DNA from: Sphingopyxis sp. OPL5
Lineage (GTDB): Bacteria > Pseudomonadota > Alphaproteobacteria > Sphingomonadales > Sphingomonadaceae
Reading direction: 5' to 3'
DNA: 64,000 bases
Assembly (NCBI RefSeq): GCF_003797775.2
Contig: NZ_CP060725.1
Coordinates: 2,598,001-2,662,000, forward strand
The notes beneath the pieces are model-generated. The model was not told where the DNA came from. It was given only the letters and a program-made list of their open reading frames with translations, and searched no databases. Below, piece after piece: positions 51,346-58,983 of the stretch (positions are counted from its first letter, which is position 1; the number at the start of each line of letters is the position of its first letter). The position numbers and the translations under genes are program-made.

Positions 51346-51489
51346 CAGTTGCTGACGACGGGACTCCCGCTGCTGGAGGCGTTCGAAATCGAAACCAGGC
51401 TTACGGCAGTTGTTTCGGCGACCCAGGATGCACGCGAGGGGCCGCGCGCCTTCATGCAGAAACGGCGACCCGAATTTCGGGGCTGCTAA
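51346..51489 (+). pseudogene. C-terminal remnant of an enoyl-CoA hydratase/isomerase gene
   Basis: After an in-frame stop at 51343-51345, the frame reads QLLTTGLPLLEAFEIETRL and continues through SATQDAREGPRAFMQKRRPEF to a stop at 51487-51489. EDAxEGxxAFxEKRxPxFxG is the classic C-terminal signature of crotonases. No start codon with RBS and no N-terminal 200 residues are present, so it is a broken relic, perhaps from a rearrangement between the catabolic locus and region 4. Confidence 0.65.
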
Positions 51490-51510
51490 GCCGCTCGCGG
51501 CGCGGAGACA

Positions 51511-51876
51511 TCACAGCCGGATTTGGTGAGGCGGGCATGCAATCTGCTGTGGCTCGGATGCACTTGCTCGATCGTACCCGCGAGCCGGGGACGGCATTCC
51601 CGTACCGGAGTCCATCCGGGCTGGCGGCGCCCCGTCGAGCGCCGCGCCCGCGTCGTGCCGCGATGCGGCGATGACCATCACCCCTTCGCGCAGCCTGGCG
51701 ACCAATATGTCGGCGCGCGCCGCGTCGAGTTCGGCGACAAGCGCGACATGGAGGGTGTCGTCGGCGCGCCTGACGGTCATCGTCTCGGGGATCAGCGATC
51801 GCTGTGCGAACAGCCCGACAACGCGCAGGAGGGCTTGCGGGTCGTCCTGCACCCATATCTCGAATCGCTGGCTCAA
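51511..51876 (-). CDS. ACT-domain protein coupled to leucine-dehydrogenase-type gene
   Basis: Begins at TTG 51876, which overlaps the stop of the dehydrogenase gene (TTGA), and encodes 121 residues. Residues 4-75 read FEIWVQDDPQALLRVVGLFA, then a TMTVRRADDTLHVALVAEL segment: an IlvM/IlvN-like ACT domain (strand-helix-strand, LLRVVGLFAQR). The last 45 residues are low-complexity. ACT domains sense amino acids, so it could regulate the dehydrogenase or simply be an acetolactate-synthase-like relic. The start codon is inferred from the overlap; no separate RBS. Confidence 0.6.
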   Translation of the reverse strand: MSQRFEIWVQDDPQALLRVVGLFAQRSLIPETMTVRRADDTLHVALVAELDAARADILVARLREGVMVIAASRHDAGAALDGAPPARMDSGTGMPSPARGYDRASASEPQQIACPPHQIRL

Positions 51877-52925
51877 GCCGCGATCCGGTCGACGCCGCCG
51901 ATCAATCGTTCGGCCAGGCGGTCGGCGACCAGCGCGGGCGACCGGCGGTCGCGCGCCGCCGCCTCGAGCAGCGCCGCCACCCGCGGGCCGATCTGTGCGA
52001 CGCGGGCGACGACATGGGCGCGATTTTCGCCCAGATATTCGGCCGACACGCTGATGATGCCGCCGGCATTGGCGACATAGTCGGGGACATAGGCGATGCC
52101 GCGCGCCAGCATCAGGTCGGCGACCTCGGGCGACGCCAGCTGGTTGTTGGCGCCGCCGCAGACGAGCTTCGCCTTCATCGCCGCGACGCTTTCGGGCGTC
52201 AGTGCGCCGCCGAGCGCGCAGGGGGCGAAGATGTCGGCCTCGACCCGATGAATGTCGGCGACATCGACGACGTGCGCGCCGAGGATCTTTTCCAGCCGAT
52301 CGCGCCGCTCGGGATTGACGTCGGCGATCACCAGGTCTGCGCCGGCATCGGCAAGGCGGCGGCACAGTTCGCCGCCGACGTTACCGGTGCCCTGCACCGC
52401 GACGGTCAGCCCGCGCAGGCTCGATCCGAAAGCGTGCGCCGCACCGGCTTCCATCGCGTCGAACACGCCCTGCGCGGTCCAGGGCGAGGGATCGCCGCCC
52501 GCGCGTCCACCCTCGGCGGCCAGCCCCGCGACGTGGCGCGTCTCCGCGGCGATGCTGTGCATGTCGGAAACGGTCGTGCCGACATCCTCGGCGGTCACAT
52601 AGGAGCCGCCAAGCTCCGCGACCGCGCGGCCGAAGGCGCGGAACAGCGCCTCGCGGTCGAAATCGCCCGCCGGGCGTCGCAGCACCGCCTTGGCGCCGCC
52701 GAAGGGCAGGCCGGCCATCGCATTCTTGTAACTCATCCCCTCGGCCAGGCGGAAGGCGTCGGCGCCCGCGGCGGCAAGGTCGGGATAAGGCCAGAAACGG
52801 CAGCCGCCCGCGCCCGGACCCCGCACGGTCGAATGGATGACGATGACCCCGTCGAGCCCCGATGCGGGATCCTCGAGCCGGACGAACTCGGCGGCGGGTG
52901 TCATGCGGGAAACCTGTACGACCAT
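51873..52925 (-). CDS. Glu/Leu/Phe/Val dehydrogenase, leucine-dehydrogenase type
   Basis: The 350-residue protein shows the amino-acid dehydrogenase core: catalytic lysine in YKNAMAGLPFGGAKAVL, Asp in TAEDVGTTVSDM, and NAD motif VAVQGTGNVGGELCRRL, followed by CGGANNQL. The length (about 350) fits leucine/valine dehydrogenases rather than glutamate enzymes (>410). It reversibly deaminates a branched or aromatic amino acid to its 2-oxo acid. Start ATG 52925 has AAGGAGGA upstream. Divergent from an Lrp regulator and followed by a coupled ACT gene. Confidence 0.9.
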   Translation of the reverse strand: MVVQVSRMTPAAEFVRLEDPASGLDGVIVIHSTVRGPGAGGCRFWPYPDLAAAGADAFRLAEGMSYKNAMAGLPFGGAKAVLRRPAGDFDREALFRAFGRAVAELGGSYVTAEDVGTTVSDMHSIAAETRHVAGLAAEGGRAGGDPSPWTAQGVFDAMEAGAAHAFGSSLRGLTVAVQGTGNVGGELCRRLADAGADLVIADVNPERRDRLEKILGAHVVDVADIHRVEADIFAPCALGGALTPESVAAMKAKLVCGGANNQLASPEVADLMLARGIAYVPDYVANAGGIISVSAEYLGENRAHVVARVAQIGPRVAALLEAAARDRRSPALVADRLAERLIGGVDRIAA

Positions 52926-52982
52926 GGGATACTCCTCCTTGCGCGCCGCTTATCGCGCGGCTGGCGGGGAGAAACTTGCCTC

Positions 52983-53005
52983 AATAGCGTACGAATGCCG
53001 CTATT
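52983..53005. promoter_or_regulatory. Perfect inverted repeat between dehydrogenase and Lrp genes
   Basis: AATAGCG (52983-52989) and CGCTATT (52999-53005) with a 9-nt spacer, located 58 bp from the dehydrogenase start and 42 bp from the Lrp start. Likely the Lrp/AsnC binding site controlling both genes. Confidence 0.6.
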
Positions 53006-53046
53006 ACCGGATGGATTATCTCGAAATTGTCAATATGTGAGTAGAT

Positions 53047-53511
53047 ATGACTGATCTTGATCCCTTCGAGAAAAAAATCCTCCGCGAATTGCAGCAGGAC
53101 GCGAGCCTCACCACCGCCGAACTCGCCGAGCGCGTCGGGCTGTCGGCGACGCCGTGCTGGCGGCGGATCAACCGGCTCGAACAGGAGGGCTATATCCGCG
53201 CCCGCGTCGCGCTGGTCGACCGGCGCAAGGTCGGGCTCAACGCGCATATCTTCGCGCAGGTGAAGCTCAACGCGCATGGCCGCGCCAATCTCGACGAATT
53301 TGGCGCCGCGATCCGCGATTTCCCCGAGGTGCTCGACTGTTTTGTGCTCATGGGCAGCACCGACTTCATGCTGCGCATCGTCGCGAAGGACATCGACGCG
53401 TACGAGAAATTCTTCTTCGACCGGCTGAGCAAGCTGCCGGGGGTGCAGGAAATCAATTCGACGGTGGCCTTGTCGGAGATCAAGTCGACCAGCGCGCTGC
53501 CGATCGCCTGA
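53047..53511 (+). CDS. Lrp/AsnC-family transcriptional regulator
   Basis: A 154-residue protein: N-terminal HTH (LTTAELAERVGLSATPCWRRI, residues about 20-40), hinge, and C-terminal RAM/ACT-like ligand domain (DCFVLMGSTDFMLRIVAKD). Length and order are standard. Divergent from the leucine-dehydrogenase-type gene with a palindrome between them, so it probably activates or represses that gene in response to a branched-chain amino acid, and also itself. Confidence 0.93.
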   Translation: MTDLDPFEKKILRELQQDASLTTAELAERVGLSATPCWRRINRLEQEGYIRARVALVDRRKVGLNAHIFAQVKLNAHGRANLDEFGAAIRDFPEVLDCFVLMGSTDFMLRIVAKDIDAYEKFFFDRLSKLPGVQEINSTVALSEIKSTSALPIA

Positions 53512-53538
53512 TTCCTGCCGTTCGGGCGGCTACGTAAG

Positions 53539-53688
53539 ATCCTCCCTGTCGCGTAGCGATGGGGAGGTGGCGGCGGCGAAGCCGCTGACGGAGGGGCCGA
53601 CGCCGTCAGGCGTCGTGCAAGCTTTCGGCTCCTCCACCACCGCCTGCGGCGGCGGTCCCCCTCCCTATGGCTCGCGGCCACAGGGAAG
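53539..53688. repeat. Palindromic intergenic repeat of about 150 bp
   Basis: The ends are inverted copies: CCTCCCTGTCGCGTAGCG (53541-53558) leading to GATGGGGAGG at the left, and CTCCCTATGGCTCGCGGCCA leading to CAGGGAAG (53651-53688) at the right. The middle holds further GC-rich hairpins (GGTGGCGGCGG / CCACCGCCTGCGGCGGCGG). This is the style of dispersed sphingomonad intergenic repeats and it fills most of the 371-bp Lrp-TauD gap. No gene seen. Confidence 0.7.
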
Positions 53689-53882
53689 CTTTGATGCCAC
53701 TCCCGCCCGAACCGGCCAAGCACCGTGCAAAAGCCTCGCCGTGCTTTCTGCGGCCAGTCGTGGCTTTCGCGCGGGCTGTCGCGGCGCTCTTGTCAATTAA
53801 TTCAGTTGAATTATGTTGGGCGGATGTCGGGACGTAAGCCGAGTCGACCGATCCCGCCCTTTGAGACAAGAGAGGATCGTGC

Positions 53883-54776
53883 ATGGCCACGCTGCCGCAG
53901 ACCCCCGATATTTTCGAACAGGCCCGCTCGCTGGGCATCGCGATCTCGCCCGCGACGACGACGCTCGGCGCCGAAATCGCCGGGCTCGACCTCGACCGGC
54001 CGCTGACCGATGCTGAGGCCGAGCTGCTCCATGCCGCCTGGCTACGCTTCAAGGTCGTGTTTTTCCGCGATCAGGACATCAGCCACGAAAGCCATGTCCG
54101 GCTCGGCACCATGTTCGGCGAACTCGAAGGCCATCCGGTGATCCCGCATGTCGAGGGCTATCCCGAAATCCTGCGCATCGAGGGCGTCGAGGGGGTGCAG
54201 CTCACCGCCGAAACGCTCGCGCCGTTTCAGGCCTATAACAAATGGCACACCGACGTGACCTTCCGCCAGCAACCATCGATCGCCTCGATCCTGCGCGCGC
54301 GGGTGCTGCCGCCGCTCGGCGGCGACACGATGTGGGCCGACACCGCCGCGGCTTATGCGGGGCTGCCGCAACCGGTGAAGGACCGCATCGAGGGGCTCGA
54401 GGCCGAGCATGACATCGTGCGCAGCTTCGGCGGCCGCGTGTCGGAGGAAAAGCGCGCCCAGCTCGCGCGCGACTTCCCGCCGGTGCGCCATCCGGTGGTG
54501 CGCACCCACCCCGAAACCGGCGAGAAGATCCTCTACGTCAACTACACCTTCACCAGCCGCATCGTCGATGTGTCCGAGGAGGAGAGCGACACGCTGCTCA
54601 AATTGCTGTTCGACCGGATCAAGGTGCCCGAATATCAGGTCCGCTTCCGCTGGACCCCGAACGCCATCGGGATCTGGGACAATCGCTCGACCCAGCATTA
54701 TGCGGTCGGCGACTATTGGCCCGAATATCGCGCGCTCGAACGGGTGACGGTGTCGGGCGACGTGGTGACGCGGTGA
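53883..54776 (+). CDS. TauD/TfdA-family Fe(II)/2-oxoglutarate dioxygenase
   Basis: A 297-residue enzyme with the facial triad HxD in KWHTDVTF (near residue 121-123) and distal His in STQHYAVGDYW, plus the 2-oxoglutarate Arg likely in YRALERVTV. LRARVLPPLGGDTMWAD is typical of TauD/AtsK/TfdA. It hydroxylates an unactivated carbon, often releasing sulfite from sulfonates/sulfates or an oxo acid. Translationally coupled (GTGA) to the FAD protein. An AT-rich promoter (TTGTCAATTAATTC, 53789-53802) lies upstream. Confidence 0.92.
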   Translation: MATLPQTPDIFEQARSLGIAISPATTTLGAEIAGLDLDRPLTDAEAELLHAAWLRFKVVFFRDQDISHESHVRLGTMFGELEGHPVIPHVEGYPEILRIEGVEGVQLTAETLAPFQAYNKWHTDVTFRQQPSIASILRARVLPPLGGDTMWADTAAAYAGLPQPVKDRIEGLEAEHDIVRSFGGRVSEEKRAQLARDFPPVRHPVVRTHPETGEKILYVNYTFTSRIVDVSEEESDTLLKLLFDRIKVPEYQVRFRWTPNAIGIWDNRSTQHYAVGDYWPEYRALERVTVSGDVVTR

Positions 54777-56176
54777 AGTTCGACGGCACGATGCTCCTGG
54801 GGCCACGTCCACGCTTTCGCACCGCGACCCGCGTCGCGATCGTCGGCGCCGGCTTTTCGGGCACCTTGCTCGCGATCAACCTGCTCGAACAGGATGATGT
54901 CGAGGTTCTGCTGATCGAGCGCGACCGCCGGCGCATGGGCGCCGGGGTCGCGTACAGCAGCCCCGATGCCGACCATCTGCTCAACGTCCGCGCCGGCAAC
55001 ATGAGCGCCTTCGCCGATCGCCCCGGCCATTTCTGCGACTGGCTCGCCGCGCGCGGGCTCGGCTGCGATAAGGCGTTCGTCAGCCGCGCGACCTACGGCC
55101 AATATCTGCGCGAAACGCTCGGGCTGGCGATGGAGAAATATGGGCGCCGGCTCCAACTGATCGACGACGAGGTGCTCGACATCGCCGAACATGGCGGCAA
55201 GGTCACCCTCGGCCTCGTCAACGGCGGGTTGATCGAGGCCGACAAGGTCGCGCTGGCGATCGGCAATTTGCCGCCGCACGACCATCCGGCGATCGCGCGC
55301 GGCGGGCTGACACCGCTGTATTATGTCGGCGACCCGTGGACGGGGCCGCTCGGCGAGGGGCTGAAACCCGACCAGACTGTGCTGGTCGTCGGCACCGGGC
55401 TGACCGCGGTCGATGTGGTGCTGCGGCTCGTCTCCAGCGGGTTCGAAGGCCGGATCGTCGCGATGTCGCGCCGCGGCCTGCGCCCGCATCGCCATGTCGA
55501 TGGCCTCGCGCCGGTGCGGCCGGTGCTCGCCAAACCCGCCCCCGAACTGTCCGACCTGGTGCGCTGGGCGCGGACCGCGGCGCAGCAGGGCGACTGGCGC
55601 CTGACGGTCGATTCGATCCGCCCGATCACCCAGATGATGTGGGCGTCGGCCGATGCCGACAAGCGCGCGCGCTTCCTGCGCCACCTGCGCCCCTTCTGGG
55701 ACGTCCACCGCCACCGCCTCGCCCCCGCGGTCGCCGACCGCATCGACGCGCTGATCGCCGAGCGCCGCCTCGTCTTTCGCGCCGGCAAGATCGAGGAGGT
55801 CGCCGCCGGGCTCGACGGGGTCGCGGTGCACTGGCGCCCGCGCGGCGAGGATCGCCCCCAGCGGCTCGATGTCGCGCGGATCGTCAACTGCACCGGACCG
55901 CAGGGCGACCTGCTCCGCGCCACCGATCCGCTCGTCCGCCGCCTGCTCAAACAGGGCCTCATCCGCCCCGATGCGCTGCGCCTCGGGCTCGACATCGACC
56001 GCGACGGCCATGTCATCAGCCGCGACGGGCGGCCCGCCGAGCATATCCTCGCGATCGGGCCGATGACGCGCGGCGATTTGTGGGAGGTCGTCGCGGTGCC
56101 CGACATCCGCAACCAGGTCAGCGCGCTCGCGCGGCGACTGGTCAACGCGCATTGGACCGGCGGCGAGGGGCTTTAG
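54773..56176 (+). CDS. FAD/NAD(P)-binding protein (HpyO/FAD-dependent urate-hydroxylase-like superfamily)
   Basis: GTG start overlapping the TauD stop; 467 residues. The FAD motif VAIVGAGFSGTLLAINLL and the following GAGVAYSSPDADHLLNVRAGNMSAFAD are typical of the FAD_NAD_binding_9 (HpyO-like) group; a second Rossmann motif is VLVVGTGLTAVDVVLRL. Members include hydroxylases and aminoacyl-modifying enzymes, but most are unassigned. The tight coupling suggests it works with the TauD-like dioxygenase or on the same substrate. Confidence 0.85.
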   Translation: MKFDGTMLLGPRPRFRTATRVAIVGAGFSGTLLAINLLEQDDVEVLLIERDRRRMGAGVAYSSPDADHLLNVRAGNMSAFADRPGHFCDWLAARGLGCDKAFVSRATYGQYLRETLGLAMEKYGRRLQLIDDEVLDIAEHGGKVTLGLVNGGLIEADKVALAIGNLPPHDHPAIARGGLTPLYYVGDPWTGPLGEGLKPDQTVLVVGTGLTAVDVVLRLVSSGFEGRIVAMSRRGLRPHRHVDGLAPVRPVLAKPAPELSDLVRWARTAAQQGDWRLTVDSIRPITQMMWASADADKRARFLRHLRPFWDVHRHRLAPAVADRIDALIAERRLVFRAGKIEEVAAGLDGVAVHWRPRGEDRPQRLDVARIVNCTGPQGDLLRATDPLVRRLLKQGLIRPDALRLGLDIDRDGHVISRDGRPAEHILAIGPMTRGDLWEVVAVPDIRNQVSALARRLVNAHWTGGEGL

Positions 56177-56211
56177 GGGCGCCTCTGGACTTTCGCGGGG
56201 GGCATATTATA

Positions 56212-56223
56212 TACCGACCGTTA
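56212..56223. promoter_or_regulatory. TetR operator overlapping the regulator's own start
   Basis: TACCG-AC-CGTTA overlaps the initiation codon of the TetR gene, next to a TATTAT -10-like box (56205-56210). Same half-site as the two copies before the efflux operon. Confidence 0.6.
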
Positions 56224-56834
56224 TGGAACAGGATGTCATCTCCGCACCCAAGGGCCGCCCGCGCGAATTCTGCGTCGACCAGGCGCTCGCCTCGGCGCTC
56301 CACGTCTTCTGGGCCAAGGGCTATGACGGCGCGTCGATGACCGACCTGACCGAGGCGATGGGCATCACCAAGCCCAGCCTCTACGCCGCTTTCGGTAACA
56401 AGGAAGCTTTGTTTCACAAGGCGTTGGATCTCTACGAGCAGGAAAAGCTCGAATATGGCCGCACCGCGCTCGAACAGCCGACCGCGCGCAAGGTCGCCGA
56501 ATATTATCTGCGCGGCGCGATCGAAATCCATGGCGGCGCCAGCGATCCCAAGGGCTGCATGGGGCTGATCTCGTCGCTCGCCTGCAGCCCCGAGGCCGAG
56601 TCGATCAAGGCCGACGTCGTCCGCCGCCGCGCCTCGTCGCAGCGGCTGCTCGTCGAGCGCTTCGAACGCGCCAAGGCCGAGGGTGATATCCCCGCGCATG
56701 TCGATGCCGAGGGGCTGACCAGCGTCCTTTATGCGCTGCTCCAGGGCATCACCGTCCAGGCCGGTGCCGGCGCGACCCGCGCCGAGCTCGAACGGCTGGT
56801 CGATACCAGCATGACGCTCTGGCCCAGTTCCTGA
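56223..56834 (+). CDS. TetR-family repressor of the RND efflux operon
   Basis: A 203-residue AcrR/NemR-like regulator: GRPREFCVDQALASALHVFWAKGYDGASMTDL then the HTH MGITKPSLYAAFGNKEALF, and a C-terminal ligand domain with CMGLISSLACSP. ATG 56223 lacks a Shine-Dalgarno sequence within 12 nt and lies about 6-10 nt from the inferred transcription start, so the mRNA may be leaderless. Matching TACCG-NN-CGGTA sites at its own start and before the efflux genes indicate autoregulation and control of the operon downstream. Confidence 0.92.
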   Translation: MEQDVISAPKGRPREFCVDQALASALHVFWAKGYDGASMTDLTEAMGITKPSLYAAFGNKEALFHKALDLYEQEKLEYGRTALEQPTARKVAEYYLRGAIEIHGGASDPKGCMGLISSLACSPEAESIKADVVRRRASSQRLLVERFERAKAEGDIPAHVDAEGLTSVLYALLQGITVQAGAGATRAELERLVDTSMTLWPSS

Positions 56835-56870
56835 CAAGTGCGCGCCTGAACGCCAGATTAAATTATTTCG

Positions 56871-56928
56871 TACCGGGCGGTATAAAACTCTTGACGCGGT
56901 CCTGATTCAGGTTATATACCGGACAGTA
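56871..56928 (+). promoter_or_regulatory. Efflux-operon promoter flanked by two TetR operators
   Basis: -35 TTGACG (56891-56896) and -10 TATATA (56913-56918) with a 16-nt spacer. Operator 1, TACCG-GG-CGGTA (56871-56882), lies just before the -35; operator 2, TACCG-GA-CAGTA (56917-56928), overlaps the -10 and start site. Repression by steric block is the obvious reading. The transcript would have a leader of about 250 nt (to 57178) in which no gene is visible. Confidence 0.7.
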
Positions 56929-57178
56929 CAGAAGGTGGCTTGGCGGTTCGGCCGGCTGCGAAGACGCGAAGGGAACGCCGATGCGCACCAGGACATGTAG
57001 AACCGCCTAGGGACCACCCGGGCAAAACAAACAGCATTTTCGCGAACAGGCGACGGACCCCGATTTTGACGCGGCGGACGAACCCTTTCGCGCATCCACA
57101 ATCTCCCCTCGCCGGGCGCAAGCGTCCCGGGGCCTGAGCCCCCTTGCGCCCGGCACCCCCATCCAAGGAGGAACCGCC

Positions 57179-57592
57179 ATGGCCTATCTTGCCGTCAACG
57201 AAGCGCTCGACTTCGCCCTTGCCCCCGCTCGTGTCGCCGCCCTTGCCCCCGTGGCGGCCTCCGCGGCGCCGAAAGCCCGTCCCGCAGGCTTTTCGGCGCT
57301 CGAATGGTCGGTCGTGATGCTTGCGCGTCACGACCGACCATCATCGCTCCGTGAGCCCGGCCGCATCGGCCGCCTGCTCGGCGCGCTGTTCGGCGACAGC
57401 TACAACCGCCGGCTCGCCGATCCGAAGCTCGAGGCGCTGCGCCGCATGGCGGTGCTCACCTGGCACCATGGCTATGCGGTGACGACGGTGCAGATCGACG
57501 CCTTCCTCGCTGCCGGATTCACCCCCGACCATTATGACCTGCTCGGCCGCCGCGTTGCCGACGTGCTCAGCACGCGCCTCTTCCGAAAGTAA
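57179..57592 (+). CDS. Unknown 137-residue protein heading the efflux operon
   Basis: ATG 57179 has an ideal AAGGAGGA 6 nt upstream and ends 5 nt before the adaptor gene, so it is surely expressed with the pump. An Ala-rich N-terminus (residues 1-40, no clear signal peptide) is followed by a compact region: FSALEWSVVMLARHD, RIGRLLGALFGDSYNRRLAD, LTWHHGYAVTTVQIDAFLAAGF. The motif GxLLGxLFG..NRxLADPKLEALRRMAV suggests a small helical protein. No family recognised; it could be a co-regulator or small partner of the pump. Confidence 0.75.
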   Translation: MAYLAVNEALDFALAPARVAALAPVAASAAPKARPAGFSALEWSVVMLARHDRPSSLREPGRIGRLLGALFGDSYNRRLADPKLEALRRMAVLTWHHGYAVTTVQIDAFLAAGFTPDHYDLLGRRVADVLSTRLFRK

Positions 57593-57597
57593 GACCC

Positions 57598-58893
57598 ATG
57601 AACATGCTCTCCCCCTTCGACCGCGCGAAAGCGCGGGAGGTCGAACTCGTCCCCGGTACTGCGGGCGCCCCCGCAAAGACCCCCGGCCGCTGGCGTCGCG
57701 GCCTGGCGGTTGGCCTGCCGCTCGCGCTCCTCGTCGCGGGCGGTTACACGCTCGCCAGCCGCGATAACGCCGCAGTCGCGGCGGCGCCGCTCCCGATCGT
57801 CACCGTCGCCGCGCCGCTAGTGCGCGACATCACCGAATGGGACGATTATGTCGGCCGGTTCGAGGCGAGCCGCTCGGTCGAGGTGCGCCCGCGTATCTCG
57901 GGCCAGGTTACCGCGGTGCATTTCACCGACGGCGCGATCGTCCGCAAGGGCCAGCTGCTCTTCACCATCGACCCGCGGCCCTATGCCGCCGCGCTCGCCG
58001 AGGCGCGGGCCGACGCCGCGAGCGCGCGCAGCGACCTCGAACTCGCGCGCGTCAACCTCGCCCGCGCCAACCGCCTGATCGCCGACGAGGCGGTGTCGCA
58101 GAGCGATCTCGACCAGCTGAATGCCAAGGTGCGCGCCGCTTCGGCGGCGCTCGCGGCGGCCGATGCCCGGGTGCGCTCGCGCGCGCTCGACGTCGAATTC
58201 ACCCAGGTCCGGGCGCCGATCGGCGGCCGGATTTCGGATCGCCGCGTCGACGCCGGCAACCTCGTCGCGGCGGGCGAAGGCCCCAGCGGTAGCCTGCTGA
58301 CGACGATCAACGCGCTCGACCCGATCTACTTCAACTTCGACAGTTCGGAGGCGCTTTTCCTGAAAGCGCAGCGCGAGCGCCAGGCCGGCGGCGCCGCGGC
58401 GCAGCAGGTCGAGATCCGCCTGCAGGATGAAAGCGACTATCGCTGGACGGGCCGCGTCGATTTCGCCGACAATGCGATCAATGCCAATTCGGGCACGCTG
58501 CGCGTCCGCGCGGTGATCGACAATCCCGACTATTTTCTGACCCCCGGCATGTTCGGCAATATGCGCCTCGCGCAGGGCGGCACGGTGTCGGCCTTGCTCG
58601 TTCCCGACGCCGCGGTGCGCACCGACCAGGCGCGCAAACAGCTGTTCGTCGTCGGCAAGGACGGAACCGTCGCCGCGCGGCCGGTCGAGACCGGCCCGCT
58701 CGTCGCCGGGCTGCGCGTCATCCGCTCGGGGCTCAAGCCCGGCGACCGGGTGGTCGTCCAAGGCATCCAGTTCGCCCAGCCGGGCGCCAAGGTGACCGCG
58801 AAGCCGACGGTGATCCGGCCCAGGGCCGCCCCCGTCGCGCCCGCCGGCGCGGGGCAGTCGCCCGCCGCGTCGCAGGCCACGCTGGCGCCGTAA
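57598..58893 (+). CDS. RND efflux periplasmic adaptor (membrane-fusion protein)
   Basis: A 431-residue adaptor anchored by a membrane helix at about 34-53 (GLAVGLPLALLVAGGYTLA). The lipoyl/barrel-sandwich parts (VRPRISGQVTAVHFTDGAIVRKGQ; VRAPIGGRISDRRVDAGNLV) flank a coiled-coil hairpin (about 130-200). Beta-barrel and membrane-proximal domains follow. It joins the RND pump to the outer-membrane factor encoded downstream. Weak RBS (GAAAG), consistent with coupling to the preceding small gene. Confidence 0.94.
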   Translation: MNMLSPFDRAKAREVELVPGTAGAPAKTPGRWRRGLAVGLPLALLVAGGYTLASRDNAAVAAAPLPIVTVAAPLVRDITEWDDYVGRFEASRSVEVRPRISGQVTAVHFTDGAIVRKGQLLFTIDPRPYAAALAEARADAASARSDLELARVNLARANRLIADEAVSQSDLDQLNAKVRAASAALAAADARVRSRALDVEFTQVRAPIGGRISDRRVDAGNLVAAGEGPSGSLLTTINALDPIYFNFDSSEALFLKAQRERQAGGAAAQQVEIRLQDESDYRWTGRVDFADNAINANSGTLRVRAVIDNPDYFLTPGMFGNMRLAQGGTVSALLVPDAAVRTDQARKQLFVVGKDGTVAARPVETGPLVAGLRVIRSGLKPGDRVVVQGIQFAQPGAKVTAKPTVIRPRAAPVAPAGAGQSPAASQATLAP

Positions 58894-58983
58894 TCCGGCC
58901 CGCCGCGTCGGCTTCGTCCGGCGCGGCACCGCCAAACCCGATTGACCATTTTGCCGGCCCCCTTCGGGCCGAGGAGGCTCGCC

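Larger units (their letters stand above)
50988..51510. other. Intergenic region with promoter and degraded coding DNA
   Basis: About 520 bp. It holds operator-like copy 7 near the Rieske gene, a middle part (51110-51340) of unclear origin with no intact gene, and an enoyl-CoA-hydratase remnant (51346-51489). The base composition of the middle part is lower in GC than its flanks. Confidence 0.5.

Noticed and set aside
56912..57331. 139-codon minus-strand frame across the efflux leader
   Set aside because: Overlaps the mapped promoter/operator and the well-supported 57179 gene; no motif.
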